Below, piece by piece: positions 1-10,312 of a DNA stretch of 64,000 nt. The stretch is from NCBI RefSeq assembly GCF_900110495.1, contig NZ_FODX01000002.1:310001-374000 (forward strand), read 5' to 3'. Within the stretch, counting starts at the first letter, position 1. Each line of letters opens with the position of its first letter. Position numbers and translations under genes: made by a program. The stretch is from Nitrosovibrio sp. Nv6 (GTDB lineage: Bacteria > Pseudomonadota > Gammaproteobacteria > Burkholderiales > Nitrosomonadaceae). The notes beneath the pieces were generated by a model. The model was not told where the DNA came from. It saw only the letters and a program-made list of their open reading frames with translations, and searched no databases.

Positions 1-227
1 TGGGTGACATGAATATGCATACGCGATTCCTCACGTGAGAAGAAGAAAAAACGAAATGGGCCTTGACGAAACACGGTGGGAGCCATGCGCAAATCATAGC
101 AGTTTCGGTGGCTTACAGGCCCTCCCTAGATCCCAATGCAGAGCTAAGCGGCGCGGCGCCCAGCGCCCGCACTTTAGTGTCGTGTTAAATCAGTTTATTA
201 GCTTTGCGTTAAAATGTTCATTGAAAT

Positions 228-569
228 CTACTCACATCGGTAGACAACACCGAGGACAGTAGTGTTTGACGTGCCTTTACTACCCCATGCGTTGGTATTA
301 CTTGAGTCTTGCACCCAGACATAGTTTCCACCCATTTCAGCAGCCTTGTTGCGCAGGTCGTTCCTGGCGCCGATGAGGAGATTTTTGTTTGATGTGTAGT
401 CGCCCGTGAACCAGTTGCCCTGTGAGCCCACAACATCACCGAGCGGTTTGCAACTACCCGTCGGTTTTTCCGTTACGAGTTCGACGGATTTTCCCTCCGG
501 CGTCGTTGATATCGCTGAACAGCCAGCAAGAAGAAGAATTGATACAGCGGCACCTATTTTCACGACCAT
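228..569 (-). CDS. DUF4156 family small lipoprotein
   Basis: A 113-residue predicted outer-membrane lipoprotein. The signal peptide ends in a lipobox (LLAGC, Cys17), so it should be lipidated by Lgt, which is encoded 2.1 kb away. The mature part (GKSVELVTEKPTGSCKPLG, then an NDLRNKAAEMGGNYV segment and a C-terminal VYRCE) matches the DUF4156 pattern of small enterobacterial and betaproteobacterial lipoproteins. Two Cys residues near the ends of the mature domain may form a disulphide. The start is supported by a purine-rich AGGAGA site about 8 bases upstream. Function is unknown. It appears monocistronic. The family call comes from pattern memory and is fairly secure. Confidence 0.8.
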   Translation of the reverse strand: MVVKIGAAVSILLLAGCSAISTTPEGKSVELVTEKPTGSCKPLGDVVGSQGNWFTGDYTSNKNLLIGARNDLRNKAAEMGGNYVWVQDSSNTNAWGSKGTSNTTVLGVVYRCE

Positions 570-831
570 CTATTTTTCTCCTGGACAATTTATATTTTAT
601 CTTCTTTGAATCATTACTCTTTGAACTACAGAATAGATGCCATGGCTTGACCTCTGGAGTTTAGCCTCTGGATTCCCGTGGGAAAGACGAACTCCCCTTT
701 CTCTGATGGCTGACTCCTGACCAACCTGAAAAGAAATGTTTAAGAGATTGTAAGGTTTCAGATGGCGAAGTCAACAGAGCGGCAACCGGTCGAGACCAAA
801 CAATTTTAGGGCATCAGTCGGCCCATTCGAC

Positions 832-1164
832 TTATGCATGTCTCGGACCAAACATGATGATGGCCATGCCCGCAAGCGCCACCAGAGAACCGGCCACATC
901 CCAGGCGGTTGGCCTGATACCCTCCACTGCCCATAACCAGAGCACCGCTACGAAAACATAGACGCCTCCGTATGCTGCATAGGTCCGGCCTGCCGCTGTC
1001 GGATGGAGCGTGAGGAGCCATGCAAACAATGCAAGGCTTGCGGCAGCGGGCATAAGAAGCCACACGCTATGGCCCTGCCTGAGCCAAAGGTAAGGCAGAT
1101 AGCAACCGATGATTTCAGCAATTGCCGTCGCCAGGAAAAGAAAAAATATTTTCAGCTCAAACAT
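832..1164 (-). CDS. YnfA/UPF0060 family membrane protein
   Basis: A 110-residue integral membrane protein with four hydrophobic segments. It carries the family signature of an [10 protein letters not shown] stretch in the first helix and [12 protein letters not shown] in the third. YnfA proteins are small multidrug-resistance (SMR)-like inner-membrane proteins whose substrate is mostly unproven; some enterobacterial members export dyes or disinfectants. The length is typical. No strong ribosome binding site is visible before the ATG. Neighbours on both sides are unrelated single genes, so context adds nothing about its role. Confidence 0.85.
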   Translation of the reverse strand: MFELKIFFLFLATAIAEIIGCYLPYLWLRQGHSVWLLMPAAASLALFAWLLTLHPTAAGRTYAAYGGVYVFVAVLWLWAVEGIRPTAWDVAGSLVALAGMAIIMFGPRHA

Positions 1165-1358
1165 TTGGATTGGCGAATAATTGTTGGCCAGCTCTTCAAT
1201 CTTGTCCTGCGCGGTTATTCTTGCAGGGACTCTCAGCGTTTTGCTTCATTTGTCATGACTGACCCGGTATAACCCATTGTTGGAAATATTCGATCTGAAT
1301 CCCTACCGGCCGTTCCGTCAATTTGTACAGCGGCCAATTGTGGTCTTCCCAGATATAT

Positions 1359-2003
1359 CTACTTCTCGAGGGCGCCCATCTTCTCGATAGACCTTTTTTT
1401 CACGGCCTCAAAGAGTTCCGGTATCGCAATCGTATTCGACAGGTTGACGACAAAATCTGGAATCAGGCCGCCGGGATTGGTTAACAACCTATAGGTGAGC
1501 CGCGTGCGCTTGCCTCCGCTGAGAGGTTCTGCGAGCCACGAACCTTCATTGAGCCTGACCCGCACCACACCCTCGACCTCCGGCTGGGCCTCGGGACTTG
1601 CCGTCCAGTCAATTCTGAAGACATTGCCATTCAAAGCTATGCCGCGCGTCATCCTGACTTTGAGCGGGTAGTCGCGCTCGTTTACGAACGGCGGGGCGAT
1701 ACGCGCGTAAGTGACAACCTCGCTATCACCCTCGCGGCTGAGCACCCGCGACTCCTTTACGTACGGCATGAATTCCGGATAGCGCTCGAAATCAACAAGA
1801 ACATTGAAAACGACTTCCGGCGGGACCTCCACCTCGGAGACCGCCACGATGCTCCGATCCTCTTCCACATCCTTCGTGAAAATGACAAGCTCGCTGCTGC
1901 GGTGGGCCTCGGTCCAATCCGGCCCCGGACTCTTCACATCGAGTGCCTGCGCAGTTGAGACGGCGAGTACAGCGGCGACAGCGAAAGCAGCAATGCGGCG
2001 CAT
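1359..2003 (-). CDS. Secreted START/SRPBCC-domain protein
   Basis: A 214-residue protein with an N-terminal signal peptide (MRRIAAFAVAAVLAVSTAQA, cleavage after residue 20) and one START/SRPBCC lipid-binding domain. The domain shows VEVPPEVVFNVLVDFERYPEFMPYV near residues 58-81 and a C-terminal amphipathic helix (NLSNTIAIPELFEAVKKRS). Such proteins bind a hydrophobic ligand in a helix-grip cavity; periplasmic members are uncharacterised and may carry lipids or quinones. It is the last gene of a likely lgt-methyltransferase-START run on the minus strand, 78 bases after the preceding gene. The domain call is solid and the ligand unknown. Confidence 0.78.
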   Translation of the reverse strand: MRRIAAFAVAAVLAVSTAQALDVKSPGPDWTEAHRSSELVIFTKDVEEDRSIVAVSEVEVPPEVVFNVLVDFERYPEFMPYVKESRVLSREGDSEVVTYARIAPPFVNERDYPLKVRMTRGIALNGNVFRIDWTASPEAQPEVEGVVRVRLNEGSWLAEPLSGGKRTRLTYRLLTNPGGLIPDFVVNLSNTIAIPELFEAVKKRSIEKMGALEK

Positions 2004-2081
2004 GGGATTTCCGGTAAATATCTGGTTGGTTTCGACGCGGGGTAAACCGGGTAAGGGATTTTACTTCCATTCTGCATCGAC

Positions 2082-2678
2082 TCAGTCCTTGATCAGGCGG
2101 ATACTGCGAAACCAGCCACTTGCCAGCGCCGGCACATCCGCTTCCAGTTTCAATTGCGGAACGCTCGCGAGCACTTCCTCGAATACCACATCCAATCGTG
2201 TAACAAGATGTTGTGACAACAGATTCAAGGTTCGCCTCAGCCACGCAGTTTCGCCCGGCTTGAGAAATTTATCGAGTATCAGCACGCTTCCACCCGGTTT
2301 CAGTACACGTGCGGTTTCTCGCAAGCAGGCGGTTGCATCGGGAACTATCGCGAGAATCAAATGCAGCACCACATGATCGAAGTACACATCTGCAAACGGC
2401 AGCGACATGCTATCCCCTTGGACGAGATCCACATCAAGATTTCCAATCCGGGGTTTTACGCGGCTTAGCATAGCGGCGGTAAGGTCCAAGCCGATATAAC
2501 GATGGCATGATGGAAGATAGGGTAGATCCAACCCGGAACCGATACCGCTGATGAGGATATTCAGATCACCCTGCTGCGGTAATTGCGCAAGGCTTGCCGC
2601 GCGCACGCCGGTCCCCGCGGCTGCCAGCAAGGCATCGTAAATCGGGGCGATAACGGTGTAGGAATGGCGCAAGGACAT
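2082..2678 (-). CDS. Class I SAM-dependent methyltransferase
   Basis: A 198-residue methyltransferase. The nucleotide-binding loop is ISGIGSGLDLPYL (residues 43-55), followed by an acidic residue at the end of strand 2 (YIGLDLTAAML) and motif II-like LPFADVYFDHVVLHLILAIV. The layout resembles UbiE/phosphatidylethanolamine methyltransferase-like enzymes, with an ARVLKPGGSVLILDKF motif. The substrate cannot be told from sequence. It starts 15 bases after the lgt stop codon, so the two are probably co-transcribed, which hints at a lipid or membrane substrate (inference). It lacks membrane segments. Confidence 0.8.
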   Translation of the reverse strand: MSLRHSYTVIAPIYDALLAAAGTGVRAASLAQLPQQGDLNILISGIGSGLDLPYLPSCHRYIGLDLTAAMLSRVKPRIGNLDVDLVQGDSMSLPFADVYFDHVVLHLILAIVPDATACLRETARVLKPGGSVLILDKFLKPGETAWLRRTLNLLSQHLVTRLDVVFEEVLASVPQLKLEADVPALASGWFRSIRLIKD

Positions 2679-2693
2679 GAGGGAAAGCCGCTT

Positions 2694-3545
2694 CTACCTG
2701 CGATTGCGATTGCGATTCCGCTTACCAGTTGAAACCGGCACGTCTGGCTTGTACGACGGAGCAGCCCGAGTACGGTAAGCCCAGGCTATCATGATTACTC
2801 CCGCTACAATCATTGGCAGCGACAACCATTGGCCCATGCTGATGCCCAACGTTAGCACGCCCATAAAACCATCCTCGGGCTCACGAAAAAATTCCGAGAC
2901 CGAGCGGAATACGCCGTAACCGATAAGAAACATGCCCGAGACCGCTCCCACCGGTCTGGGTTTCGCGGAATAAATCCACATCAACGCAAAAAATGCCAGC
3001 CCTTCCAGTGCAAATTCATAAAGCTGGGAAGGGTGCCGTGCGAGGCCGTCCACATTGGGAAAGATCATGCCCCAGGACACATCGGTTGGACGCCCCCATA
3101 ACTCGGCATTGATGAAGTTACCGATGCGTCCCGCGCCCAGCCCCAGCGGTACGAGTGGCGCGATAAAGTCCGTTACAGCGAGCCACTGCAATTTGTACTT
3201 TCGGGCCAGCAGCGCCATGGCGCTTATCACACCAAGAAAACCGCCGTGAAATGACATGCCGCCCTGCCAGACCGCAAGGATTTCCAACGGGTGCTGAAGA
3301 TAGTAGCCGAACTGATAAAATAACACGTGGCCCAGGCGGCCACCCAATATTACTCCCAGCACGCCGTAAAACAGCATATCGTCGAGCATGCTGATGGTAA
3401 ACGCCCCTTGCGGATTTTGCTTGATGCGATAGCGCCCCATCAGTATGAACAGCGCAAATCCGATGAGATACATGAGCCCATACCATCGCACAGCGAGAGG
3501 TCCGAGGTGGATGGCGATGGGATCGAACTGCGGGTGAACGAGCAT
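2694..3545 (-). CDS. lgt: Prolipoprotein diacylglyceryl transferase Lgt
   Basis: Lgt moves diacylglycerol from phosphatidylglycerol to the lipobox cysteine of prolipoproteins in the inner membrane. The 283-residue product has seven predicted membrane spans and the Lgt signatures: SFHGGF (His100, the conserved active-site region), [16 protein letters not shown] (residues 138-152) and HPSQLYE (171-177). The tail after residue 262 is basic and low in complexity ([10 protein letters not shown]). It is the first gene of a minus-strand run with a methyltransferase and a START protein. ilvD is divergent. Several lipoprotein substrates lie in this window (DUF4156 protein, MlaA, RlpA, secretin). Confidence 0.96.
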   Translation of the reverse strand: MLVHPQFDPIAIHLGPLAVRWYGLMYLIGFALFILMGRYRIKQNPQGAFTISMLDDMLFYGVLGVILGGRLGHVLFYQFGYYLQHPLEILAVWQGGMSFHGGFLGVISAMALLARKYKLQWLAVTDFIAPLVPLGLGAGRIGNFINAELWGRPTDVSWGMIFPNVDGLARHPSQLYEFALEGLAFFALMWIYSAKPRPVGAVSGMFLIGYGVFRSVSEFFREPEDGFMGVLTLGISMGQWLSLPMIVAGVIMIAWAYRTRAAPSYKPDVPVSTGKRNRNRNRR

Positions 3546-3881
3546 GGGATTCGGCTTTTTGAGGTAAAATAATAATAGTCAACGAACAAACGGGACAAAC
3601 GCCATGCCGGCGAAAACCAGGAACCTGTGGCGTGCAGAAATACGCATTCAATTGTTGGTTTAGACTGGACTCGGGGTCAAGTCCAAATGACGAATTGAAA
3701 TATTTCTTCGCCAGACAGTGATTATACATATGGCAACCTCCATCCGCCGCTGAGGGGATGGAAAAGCAGCTGCCAGCCGCTCTTCTTTCTATATGACGGC
3801 TCAAGATTAATAGCACTTCCTTCATCTTCTCCGTGATTCAAGTACCTTCCAAAGTTTTTTCCACGTTCTCAAGGAGTATTC
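3546..3881. other. Divergent intergenic region between lgt and ilvD
   Basis: A 336-base non-coding gap that must hold promoters for lgt (leftward) and ilvD (rightward). A short inverted repeat (GGACT...AGTCC, about 3667-3684) is visible. I see no convincing attenuator or ilv leader peptide rich in branched-chain codons. A purine-rich AAGGAG site lies about 8 bases before the ilvD ATG. Overlapping open frames here have no recognisable protein content. Confidence 0.6.
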
Positions 3882-5555
3882 ATGGCAGATAATCAGCGCA
3901 GCCGGGCTATCACACAGGGGGCGCAACGCACCCCCAACCGCGCCATGCTGCGGGCGGTAGGTTTCAGCGACAACGATTTCGACAAACCCATCGTCGGCGT
4001 GGCAAACGGCTTTTCCACCATTACGCCCTGCAACAAGGGACTGAATGAACTGGCGATGGGCGCCGAGCAGGCGTTGAAAGAAGCCGGCGCAATGCCACAG
4101 ATGTTTGGCACCATCACTGTGTCCGATGGCATCTCCATGGGGACGGAAGGCATGAAATACTCACTGGTTTCGCGCGAAGTGATCGCGGACTCGATCGAGA
4201 CGGCCGTGCAGGCGGAAAGCATGGATGGCGTCATTGCAATTGGCGGCTGTGACAAGAACATGCCGGGTGCAATGATCGCGATGGGCCGGATGAATGTTCC
4301 CGCCATTTTCGTTTATGGCGGAACCATCAAGCCCGGCCGCTACAAAGGAAGAGACCTCACCATCGTCAGCGCTTTCGAAGCCGTTGGGCAATATACGTCG
4401 CACAAAATAGATGAAAAGGAATTGCTCGAAGTGGAACGCCATTCCTGTCCGGGGGCCGGCTCCTGCGGCGGCATGTTTACCGCCAATACCATGTCTTCGG
4501 CGTTCGAAGCGATGGGAATGAGCCTGCCTTACTCTTCCACAATGGCAGCGGAGGATGACGAGAAGCACGAGAGCGCCATCCGCTCTGCGGAAGTGCTGGT
4601 TGATGCAATCAGAAAACAGATCCGCCCACGCGACATCATCACGAGAAAATCCATAGAAAATGCGATTTCGGTCATTATGGCGGTAGGCGGTTCCACCAAT
4701 GCCGTCCTGCACTTTCTGGCTATTGCCCACGCGGCGGAAGTGACATTAACCATCGACGATTTTGAACGGATACGGGGCAAGGTGCCCGTGCTGTGCGATC
4801 TGAAACCCTCGGGACGGTATGTGGCTACCGATCTGCATAAAGCGGGTGGTATTCCCCAAGTGATGAAAATGCTGCTCGAACACGGCCTGCTGCATGGCGA
4901 TTGCATGACCATAAGCGGCGCGACAGTGGCGGAAGTATTAAAGGATATTCCCCCGATACCCCGCAAGGATCAGGATGTCATCCGGCAATGGGAAAATCCA
5001 ATGTATGCGCAGGGCCATCTTGCCATACTTAAAGGTAATCTTGCCACTGAGGGTTGTGTGGCCAAAATTACCGGGGTAACAACACCAAGAATTACGGGCC
5101 CGGCACGGGTATTCGAGTCGGAAGAAACCTGCATGGCTGCTATCCTTGCTCGCGAAATCCAGCCTGGCGACGTGGTTGTAATACGTTATGAAGGCCCCAA
5201 AGGGGGTCCCGGAATGCGGGAAATGCTTTCCCCCACATCCGCCCTTATCGGAGAGGGCCTTGGGGATTCGGTGGGACTCATCACCGATGGCCGCTTTTCC
5301 GGCGGCACTTACGGGATGGTGGTGGGCCATGTCGCACCCGAAGCTTTCGTGGGCGGCACTATCGCGCTTGTACATGAAGGGGATTCGATAACCATCGATG
5401 CCGAGCAACGGCTGCTGCAGCTTAATGTTCGAGGAGATGAACTGGCGCGGCGCCGCGCTGAATGGAAGCCGCCTCACCCGCGCTATACGCGTGGCGTATT
5501 GGCAAAATATGCGAAGTCCGTATCGAGCGCCAGCCGGGGAGCCATCACGGATTAA
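3882..5555 (+). CDS. ilvD: Dihydroxy-acid dehydratase
   Basis: IlvD dehydrates 2,3-dihydroxy-isovalerate and 2,3-dihydroxy-3-methylvalerate to the keto acids that precede valine, isoleucine and leucine. The 557-residue length and three Cys ligands (Cys50 in ITPCNKG, Cys123 in [10 protein letters not shown], Cys195 in [10 protein letters not shown]) fit the [2Fe-2S] type. Lys124 after the second Cys is the usual carbamylated Mg ligand. The C-terminal GRFSGGTYG motif is present. The start has AAGGAG at good spacing. No other ilv gene is in the window. The following gene lies 38 bases downstream, so read-through is possible. Confidence 0.97.
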   Translation: MADNQRSRAITQGAQRTPNRAMLRAVGFSDNDFDKPIVGVANGFSTITPCNKGLNELAMGAEQALKEAGAMPQMFGTITVSDGISMGTEGMKYSLVSREVIADSIETAVQAESMDGVIAIGGCDKNMPGAMIAMGRMNVPAIFVYGGTIKPGRYKGRDLTIVSAFEAVGQYTSHKIDEKELLEVERHSCPGAGSCGGMFTANTMSSAFEAMGMSLPYSSTMAAEDDEKHESAIRSAEVLVDAIRKQIRPRDIITRKSIENAISVIMAVGGSTNAVLHFLAIAHAAEVTLTIDDFERIRGKVPVLCDLKPSGRYVATDLHKAGGIPQVMKMLLEHGLLHGDCMTISGATVAEVLKDIPPIPRKDQDVIRQWENPMYAQGHLAILKGNLATEGCVAKITGVTTPRITGPARVFESEETCMAAILAREIQPGDVVVIRYEGPKGGPGMREMLSPTSALIGEGLGDSVGLITDGRFSGGTYGMVVGHVAPEAFVGGTIALVHEGDSITIDAEQRLLQLNVRGDELARRRAEWKPPHPRYTRGVLAKYAKSVSSASRGAITD

Positions 5556-5593
5556 TAGTACCTGTACAAATACTATTTCAGTCACTATCGCCC

Positions 5594-7678
5594 ATGCCCA
5601 ACCATCTCGCCACCGAAACCAGCCCCTACCTGCTTCAGCACGTCGACAACCCTGTGGACTGGTATCCATGGGGGGAGGAAGCGCTGGCGCTGGCTCGTTC
5701 TCGGAATAGGCCGATACTGCTTTCCATCGGCTATTCAGCCTGCCACTGGTGTCATGTCATGGCGCACGAATGCTTCGAAGACGCGGAAGTCGCTGCTGCG
5801 ATGAACCAGAATTTCGTCAACATCAAGGTGGATCGAGAGGAACGCCCTGATATTGATCAGATTTACCAGATAGCCCTTTACATGCTGACCCAACGCAGCG
5901 GTGGCTGGCCGCTGACCCTGTTTCTGACGCCCGATCAAAAGCCGTTCTTCGGCGGCACGTATTTCCCCAAAACACCGCGCCATGGTTTGCCCGGCTTTCT
6001 CGATTTGTTGCCGCGCGTGGCCCAGACCTATCATGTTCGCGGTACAGAGATCGAGCGTCAAAGCGCGTCGCTGCTGAAGTCGTTTGCCAACATGCTGCCA
6101 TCAAAAAGCACGGTGACGCCGGAATTTTCGGTGCAGCCGTTTGATCAGGCGCTAACGGAGTTGAAGAACCGGTTCGATTCCGCAAATGGCGGTTTTGGTG
6201 ATGCGCCAAAATTCCTTCACCCCACGGAACTGGAATTTTGCTTGCGCCGTTACTTTGCGACAGGTAATGACGAAGCCTTGCGAATGGCAACCCATACCCT
6301 GCAAAAGATGGCGGAGGGGGGCATCTACGACCAGTTGGGCGGGGGTTTCTGCCGCTACAGTACGGATCAGTACTGGCACATTCCACATTTCGAGAAAATG
6401 CTTTATGACAATGGCCCGTTGCTGCGGCTTTATGCCGATGCATGGCTTGCGTCTCACAATCCTTTGTTCAAACGGATCGTGGAGGAAACAGCCGAATGGG
6501 TAATGCGCGAAATGCAACCGCAAGGCAGAGCCGGAACCGGCGGAGGTTACTATTCGACACTGGATGCCGATTCGGAAAACGAGGAAGGCAAGTTCTACGT
6601 ATGGGATCGCAGCCAGTTGGCGCAAATTCTGTCACCGGAAGAGTATGCCGTCATTGCGCCACATTACGGTCTCATGGGCAGTCCAAACTTCGAACACAAG
6701 CACTGGAATCTGGTAGTGACCGAACCGCTGGAGGAAATTGCCAAAGGTATTGGTATCAGCCAGAAGGAAGCCCGGGAAAGACTTGCGTCGGCGCGCAGAA
6801 AACTGTTCGCCGAGCGCGAACTGCGCGTGCATCCGGGTCGTGACGAGAAAATTCTGACCAGCTGGAATGGCCTGATGATCAAGGGAATGGCGCGTGCGGG
6901 TCGTGTATTCGGACGCGATGATTGGATACAATCGGCTGCTCGGGCGGTGGATTTCATTCGCGCTACGTTATGGCGGAATGACCGCCTGCTGGCAACTTAC
7001 AAGGATGGCAACGCCCATCTCAATGCGTATCTGGACGATCATGCATTTCTGCTGGACGGTTTACTGGAACTGATGCAGGCTGAGTTCCGCCAGGATGATC
7101 TGGATTTTGCCATTGCGCTGGCCGATGTGTTGCTGGAGCAATTCGAAGACAAACAGGCGGGGGGTTTTTTCTTTACCAGCCATGATCATGAAAAGCTGAT
7201 TCATCGCCCCAAGCCGAGCCATGATAACGCCACGCCTTCAGGCAATGGCGTGGCGGTGTACGCTCTGCAGCGGCTGGGTTATCTGCTGGGCGAGTCCCGT
7301 TATCTGGAAGCGGCAGAGCGTACCCTGGGCTTGTTCTTTCCCACCATATCCCGCTACACGAGTTCCTCTTGTAGCCTGCTTGCAGCGCTGGAGCAATCGC
7401 TGACGCCGCCGCAAATTATCATCCTTCGTGGAGAAGCGCGTGCCCTGACGGAATGGGAAAATGCGTTGCGGTGCAGTTCCCCCTACACCCTTGTGCTTGT
7501 GTTGCCCTCGGAACTTGTTGGGCTGCCGCCGAGTCTGAGTAAACCAGCAGCAGTGAATAATGCTGTCAACGCCTGGGTCTGCCACGGCGTTAAATGCCTA
7601 CCGGAGATCTCCGACTTGCGGGAATTGCTGCGTGTCTGCGAAATTCAAGGTAAGATAGGTCCCCTTTCTATAAATTAA
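5594..7678 (+). CDS. YyaL/DUF255-type thioredoxin-fold protein
   Basis: A 694-residue cytosolic protein of the YyaL/spermatogenesis-associated protein 20 family. An N-terminal thioredoxin-like domain carries CHWC (Cys50-Cys53) inside [11 protein letters not shown], followed by [10 protein letters not shown]. The rest is an (alpha/alpha)6 barrel-like region similar to N-acylglucosamine 2-epimerase/glycosidase folds ([38 protein letters not shown]). Biochemical function is unknown. An upstream in-frame ATG at 5462 lies inside ilvD; the ATG at 5594 begins exactly at the conserved [16 protein letters not shown] start and is preferred. It ends 19 bases before a cytochrome c gene. Confidence 0.9.
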   Translation: MPNHLATETSPYLLQHVDNPVDWYPWGEEALALARSRNRPILLSIGYSACHWCHVMAHECFEDAEVAAAMNQNFVNIKVDREERPDIDQIYQIALYMLTQRSGGWPLTLFLTPDQKPFFGGTYFPKTPRHGLPGFLDLLPRVAQTYHVRGTEIERQSASLLKSFANMLPSKSTVTPEFSVQPFDQALTELKNRFDSANGGFGDAPKFLHPTELEFCLRRYFATGNDEALRMATHTLQKMAEGGIYDQLGGGFCRYSTDQYWHIPHFEKMLYDNGPLLRLYADAWLASHNPLFKRIVEETAEWVMREMQPQGRAGTGGGYYSTLDADSENEEGKFYVWDRSQLAQILSPEEYAVIAPHYGLMGSPNFEHKHWNLVVTEPLEEIAKGIGISQKEARERLASARRKLFAERELRVHPGRDEKILTSWNGLMIKGMARAGRVFGRDDWIQSAARAVDFIRATLWRNDRLLATYKDGNAHLNAYLDDHAFLLDGLLELMQAEFRQDDLDFAIALADVLLEQFEDKQAGGFFFTSHDHEKLIHRPKPSHDNATPSGNGVAVYALQRLGYLLGESRYLEAAERTLGLFFPTISRYTSSSCSLLAALEQSLTPPQIIILRGEARALTEWENALRCSSPYTLVLVLPSELVGLPPSLSKPAAVNNAVNAWVCHGVKCLPEISDLRELLRVCEIQGKIGPLSIN

Positions 7679-7697
7679 TCGGATAAAAGGAGAAAGT

Positions 7698-8009
7698 ATG
7701 AAAGCTGTCTGGATAGGAATGGTTGCGGCATCAGCCCTTCTAACGGTAGGTACCGCGCAAGCGAACCCCGATTTGGCAAAAAAAAGCGGGTGCCTGAATT
7801 GTCACACCGTTGACAAGAAATTGGTCGGGCCGGCACTCAAGGATATCGCAGCCAAGTATAAGGGCGACGCGAAGGCCGTGGACAGTCTGGCAGTAAAAGT
7901 GCAGAAAGGAAGCCAGGGAGTTTGGGGCCCGGTTCCGATGCCACCGAACGCAAAGGTCAATGAGGCTGATGCCAAAGCTTTGGTACAGTGGATTCTAACG
8001 CTCAAATAA
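7698..8009 (+). CDS. Class I cytochrome c (c-552/c-551 type)
   Basis: A periplasmic monohaem electron carrier of 103 residues. The signal peptide is cut after AQA (residue 22). The haem site is CLNCH (Cys32, Cys35, His36) and Met81 in PVPMPPN is the expected sixth ligand. The mature sequence closely resembles the c-552 of Nitrosomonas europaea (VGPALKDIAAKY, GVWG, MPPN, ADAKAL..WILTLK), which passes electrons from the hydroxylamine-oxidation branch to terminal oxidases and nitrite reductase. An AGGAGA site precedes the ATG, and a strong hairpin terminator follows at 8029-8062. Confidence 0.93.
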   Translation: MKAVWIGMVAASALLTVGTAQANPDLAKKSGCLNCHTVDKKLVGPALKDIAAKYKGDAKAVDSLAVKVQKGSQGVWGPVPMPPNAKVNEADAKALVQWILTLK

Positions 8010-8028
8010 TAACTGGGGGTTAAATCTG

Positions 8029-8062
8029 AAAAAAGCCGACGCATTGCCGCGCCGGCTTTTTT
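8029..8062 (+). terminator. Rho-independent terminator after cytochrome c
   Basis: An A-rich run, a GC-rich inverted repeat (AAAAAGCCG ... CGGCTTTTT) and a T-run follow the cytochrome c stop codon by about 20 bases. The flanking A and T runs extend the stem. It could also act on the opposite strand, but no minus-strand gene ends here. Confidence 0.85.
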
Positions 8063-8167
8063 ATTCCCCATTCGCAAACGTTATGCCAGGAAGGTAACCG
8101 TCTCCTCGCACAAGTTTTATGCCGAATAATAAAAGTACGTTTTGGGGCCTTACTCGCGAATCAAATC

Positions 8168-8929
8168 ATGAGCTGGTTTGCGACTAACCTGACAAGCGCA
8201 TTTCTACTCCCTCCGTTCAATCTTATTCTATTGAGCGCCGCGGGGATTCTGCTTCTGAAGACCCGGCCGGGGCTGGGCAAGGGGCTGATGGTCACGATGC
8301 TGGCGCTGTTTTATCTCCAGTCCACTCCAATTGTGGCTGACACGCTGTTGCAAAAACTGGAAACACGCCCCAGGCACAGCCCCGCCGATAATGATGTTGA
8401 GGCCATTGTCGTGCTGGGCGGAGGTACATACTACAACGCCCCGGAATATGGCAATGATACGGTGGGCCGTTATACACTCGAGCGCGTCCGTTATGCCGCG
8501 CGGCTGCATCGCCTCACAGGCAAACCTCTACTGGCGACGGGTGGGGCACCGGTCGGCAATAGCTCTTCTGAAGCGGCTCAAATGAAAACGGTGCTGGAAA
8601 GAGAATTTCAGGTGCCGGTTAAATGGATAGAGGGCGCTTCGCGCAACACCCGTGAAAACGCGTACAAGACTTTTGCGATACTCAAAAGGGACGGGGTCAG
8701 CCGTATCGCGCTTGTCACGCATGCCTGGCATATGCCGAGGGCGGCCAGAGAGTTCGAGCAGGCGGGGTTTAAGGTTATTCCCGCGGCGACTGCATACACT
8801 ACGCGATATAAGACGGATATATTCGCATTCATTCCGACGGCTGGAGCGCTGCTAAGAAGCAGTTTATTCTTCCATGAGGTCATCGGCCTGTTATGGTATC
8901 GGCTGATTCCCGTTTCAGATCAGCTTTGA
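8168..8929 (+). CDS. YdcF/ElyC-like DUF218 membrane protein
   Basis: A 253-residue protein with two N-terminal membrane segments (about residues 10-25 and 35-52) and a DUF218 domain. The domain contains AIVVLGGGTYYNAPEYG, LATGG, WIEGASRNTRENA and THAWHMPRAAREFEQAGF. ElyC and SanA relatives affect envelope integrity and undecaprenyl-lipid metabolism in enterobacteria; the precise reaction is unknown. The closing segment SLFFHEVIGLLWYRL is typical of the ElyC-like subgroup. The catalytic-type domain is expected to face the periplasm. The gene stands alone between two terminator-like gaps. Confidence 0.85.
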   Translation: MSWFATNLTSAFLLPPFNLILLSAAGILLLKTRPGLGKGLMVTMLALFYLQSTPIVADTLLQKLETRPRHSPADNDVEAIVVLGGGTYYNAPEYGNDTVGRYTLERVRYAARLHRLTGKPLLATGGAPVGNSSSEAAQMKTVLEREFQVPVKWIEGASRNTRENAYKTFAILKRDGVSRIALVTHAWHMPRAAREFEQAGFKVIPAATAYTTRYKTDIFAFIPTAGALLRSSLFFHEVIGLLWYRLIPVSDQL

Positions 8930-9183
8930 AACCTCCCTTCTTCACGGCCCCGGAACCCGCTCTCATCTTGTACTTTCACGTACTTTCAAATATTTATTGC
9001 TTTGTATAATTTGCGTGCATCATGAGAATTGCCACCACCGTAGTCTGCTTTCTCCTGCAAGTCATTGATACCCATCGTTTATTTTTTGACTATTTGCTGC
9101 CAGGAAAAACGAACTAATCTGCGAACTCTTTGTTCACCAGAACGATATTAAAATAACGCTTCAAATCCTCGGAAAGGAACAGC

Positions 9184-9600
9184 ATGAAAGCGCGCATTGA
9201 ATGGAAGGATGGAATGAGTTTTCTGGCTGAGTCCGGCAGCGGTCATACGGTGCTGATGGATGGGCCGCCAGAAGCCGGCGGTAAAAACTCCGGTCCGCGT
9301 CCGATGGAAATGTTGTTGATGGGGACCGGCGGTTGCGCGGCCTTTGACGTTGTGCTGATTCTAAAAAAGAGCCGCCAGGACATCAGCAATTGCGAGGTGG
9401 AAATAGAGGCGGAGAGGGCTCCGCAAGAACCCAAGGTATTCACCCGAATTCATTTCCATTTTATCCTGACCGGCAAAAAACTTAATCCTCAACAGATAGA
9501 GCGGGCGATCACTCTTTCTGCGGAGAAATATTGCTCAGCTTCTATAATGCTGGGAAAAACCGCGAAACTGACCCACGACTTTGAAATCGTGGAGGCGTGA
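9184..9600 (+). CDS. OsmC/YhfA-family protein
   Basis: A 138-residue OsmC-fold protein. The two family cysteines are present: Cys51 in GTGGCAAFDV and Cys117 in AEKYCSASIML. Together they form the peroxidatic pair in OsmC/Ohr hydroperoxide reductases. The overall sequence (MKARIEWKDGMSF, SGPRPMEMLLMGTGGC) fits the YhfA subgroup rather than Ohr, so peroxide reduction is likely but unproven. An AAGGAAC ribosome site precedes the ATG. It converges on coq7 with only 27 bases between the stop codons. Confidence 0.9.
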   Translation: MKARIEWKDGMSFLAESGSGHTVLMDGPPEAGGKNSGPRPMEMLLMGTGGCAAFDVVLILKKSRQDISNCEVEIEAERAPQEPKVFTRIHFHFILTGKKLNPQQIERAITLSAEKYCSASIMLGKTAKLTHDFEIVEA

Positions 9601-9627
9601 AAATTTTCTTTCGGTCAAATTTTTCGT

Positions 9628-10254
9628 TCAAACCCAATATGCGGTTCCCGTCATCACTTTTGATCCCAGGTTCATCATCAGCTTCACAGGCATCGGCAAT
9701 TCCACGCCACCGTGCGACATGGCTGAGGTAGCATGACCGGCTTCGTCGATCTGCATCTGCGCGACGATGGCGCGGCTTTTTTCATCGTGATGCGGTAAGC
9801 GCTTCAAATGCCCAGCCAAGTGGGCCGTGACCTGACGTTCGGTTTCGGCGAGAAATCCAAGGTTCCATTTATCGCCAAGTACGCCCGCCAGGGCGCCAAT
9901 GGCAAACGATCCACCGTACCATAACGGATTTAGTATACTCTTGCGCCCGCTCAGTTCGGCAATGCGCCGCTCGGTCCAGGCAAGATGCTCTGTTTCCTCC
10001 CGCGCAGCTTGCGCCAGCGTGTGCTGCACCTCCGCGTTACGCGCGGTAAGCGCCTGTCCCTGATACAGCGCTTGCGCGCAGATTTCGCCGGTGTGATTGA
10101 TGCGCATCAGAGCGGCAGACTCATGTTTCTCCGAATCATCCAATCCGGCCTCGGGCAATTGAGTACCGGGAACAGGCCGCAGCGTTTGTGCCGGCGTCAG
10201 CAGAGTGCGCAATGCATGGTCGAAACTGATGATGAATTTATCCAGATTTGGCAT
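9628..10254 (-). CDS. coq7: Demethoxyubiquinone hydroxylase Coq7
   Basis: Coq7 hydroxylates demethoxyubiquinone at C6 in ubiquinone synthesis, using a carboxylate-bridged di-iron centre. The 208-residue product shows the paired Glu/ExxH ligands in [31 protein letters not shown] and [12 protein letters not shown]. Hydrophobic helices ([16 protein letters not shown]) match membrane-surface binding. Many betaproteobacteria use Coq7 in place of the flavoprotein UbiF. It is a single gene, 58 bases before the end of glcF on the same strand. Confidence 0.95.
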   Translation of the reverse strand: MPNLDKFIISFDHALRTLLTPAQTLRPVPGTQLPEAGLDDSEKHESAALMRINHTGEICAQALYQGQALTARNAEVQHTLAQAAREETEHLAWTERRIAELSGRKSILNPLWYGGSFAIGALAGVLGDKWNLGFLAETERQVTAHLAGHLKRLPHHDEKSRAIVAQMQIDEAGHATSAMSHGGVELPMPVKLMMNLGSKVMTGTAYWV

Positions 10255-10312
10255 GGTAAGTCCTCAGGCGACTATGAAAATAATATCGGATAAGAGCGGT
10301 AAGAGCGATGTT

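Noticed and set aside
1..227. Start of the window, searched for a gene
   Set aside because: Open frames here have no ribosome site or recognisable product, and no complete RNA gene is visible.
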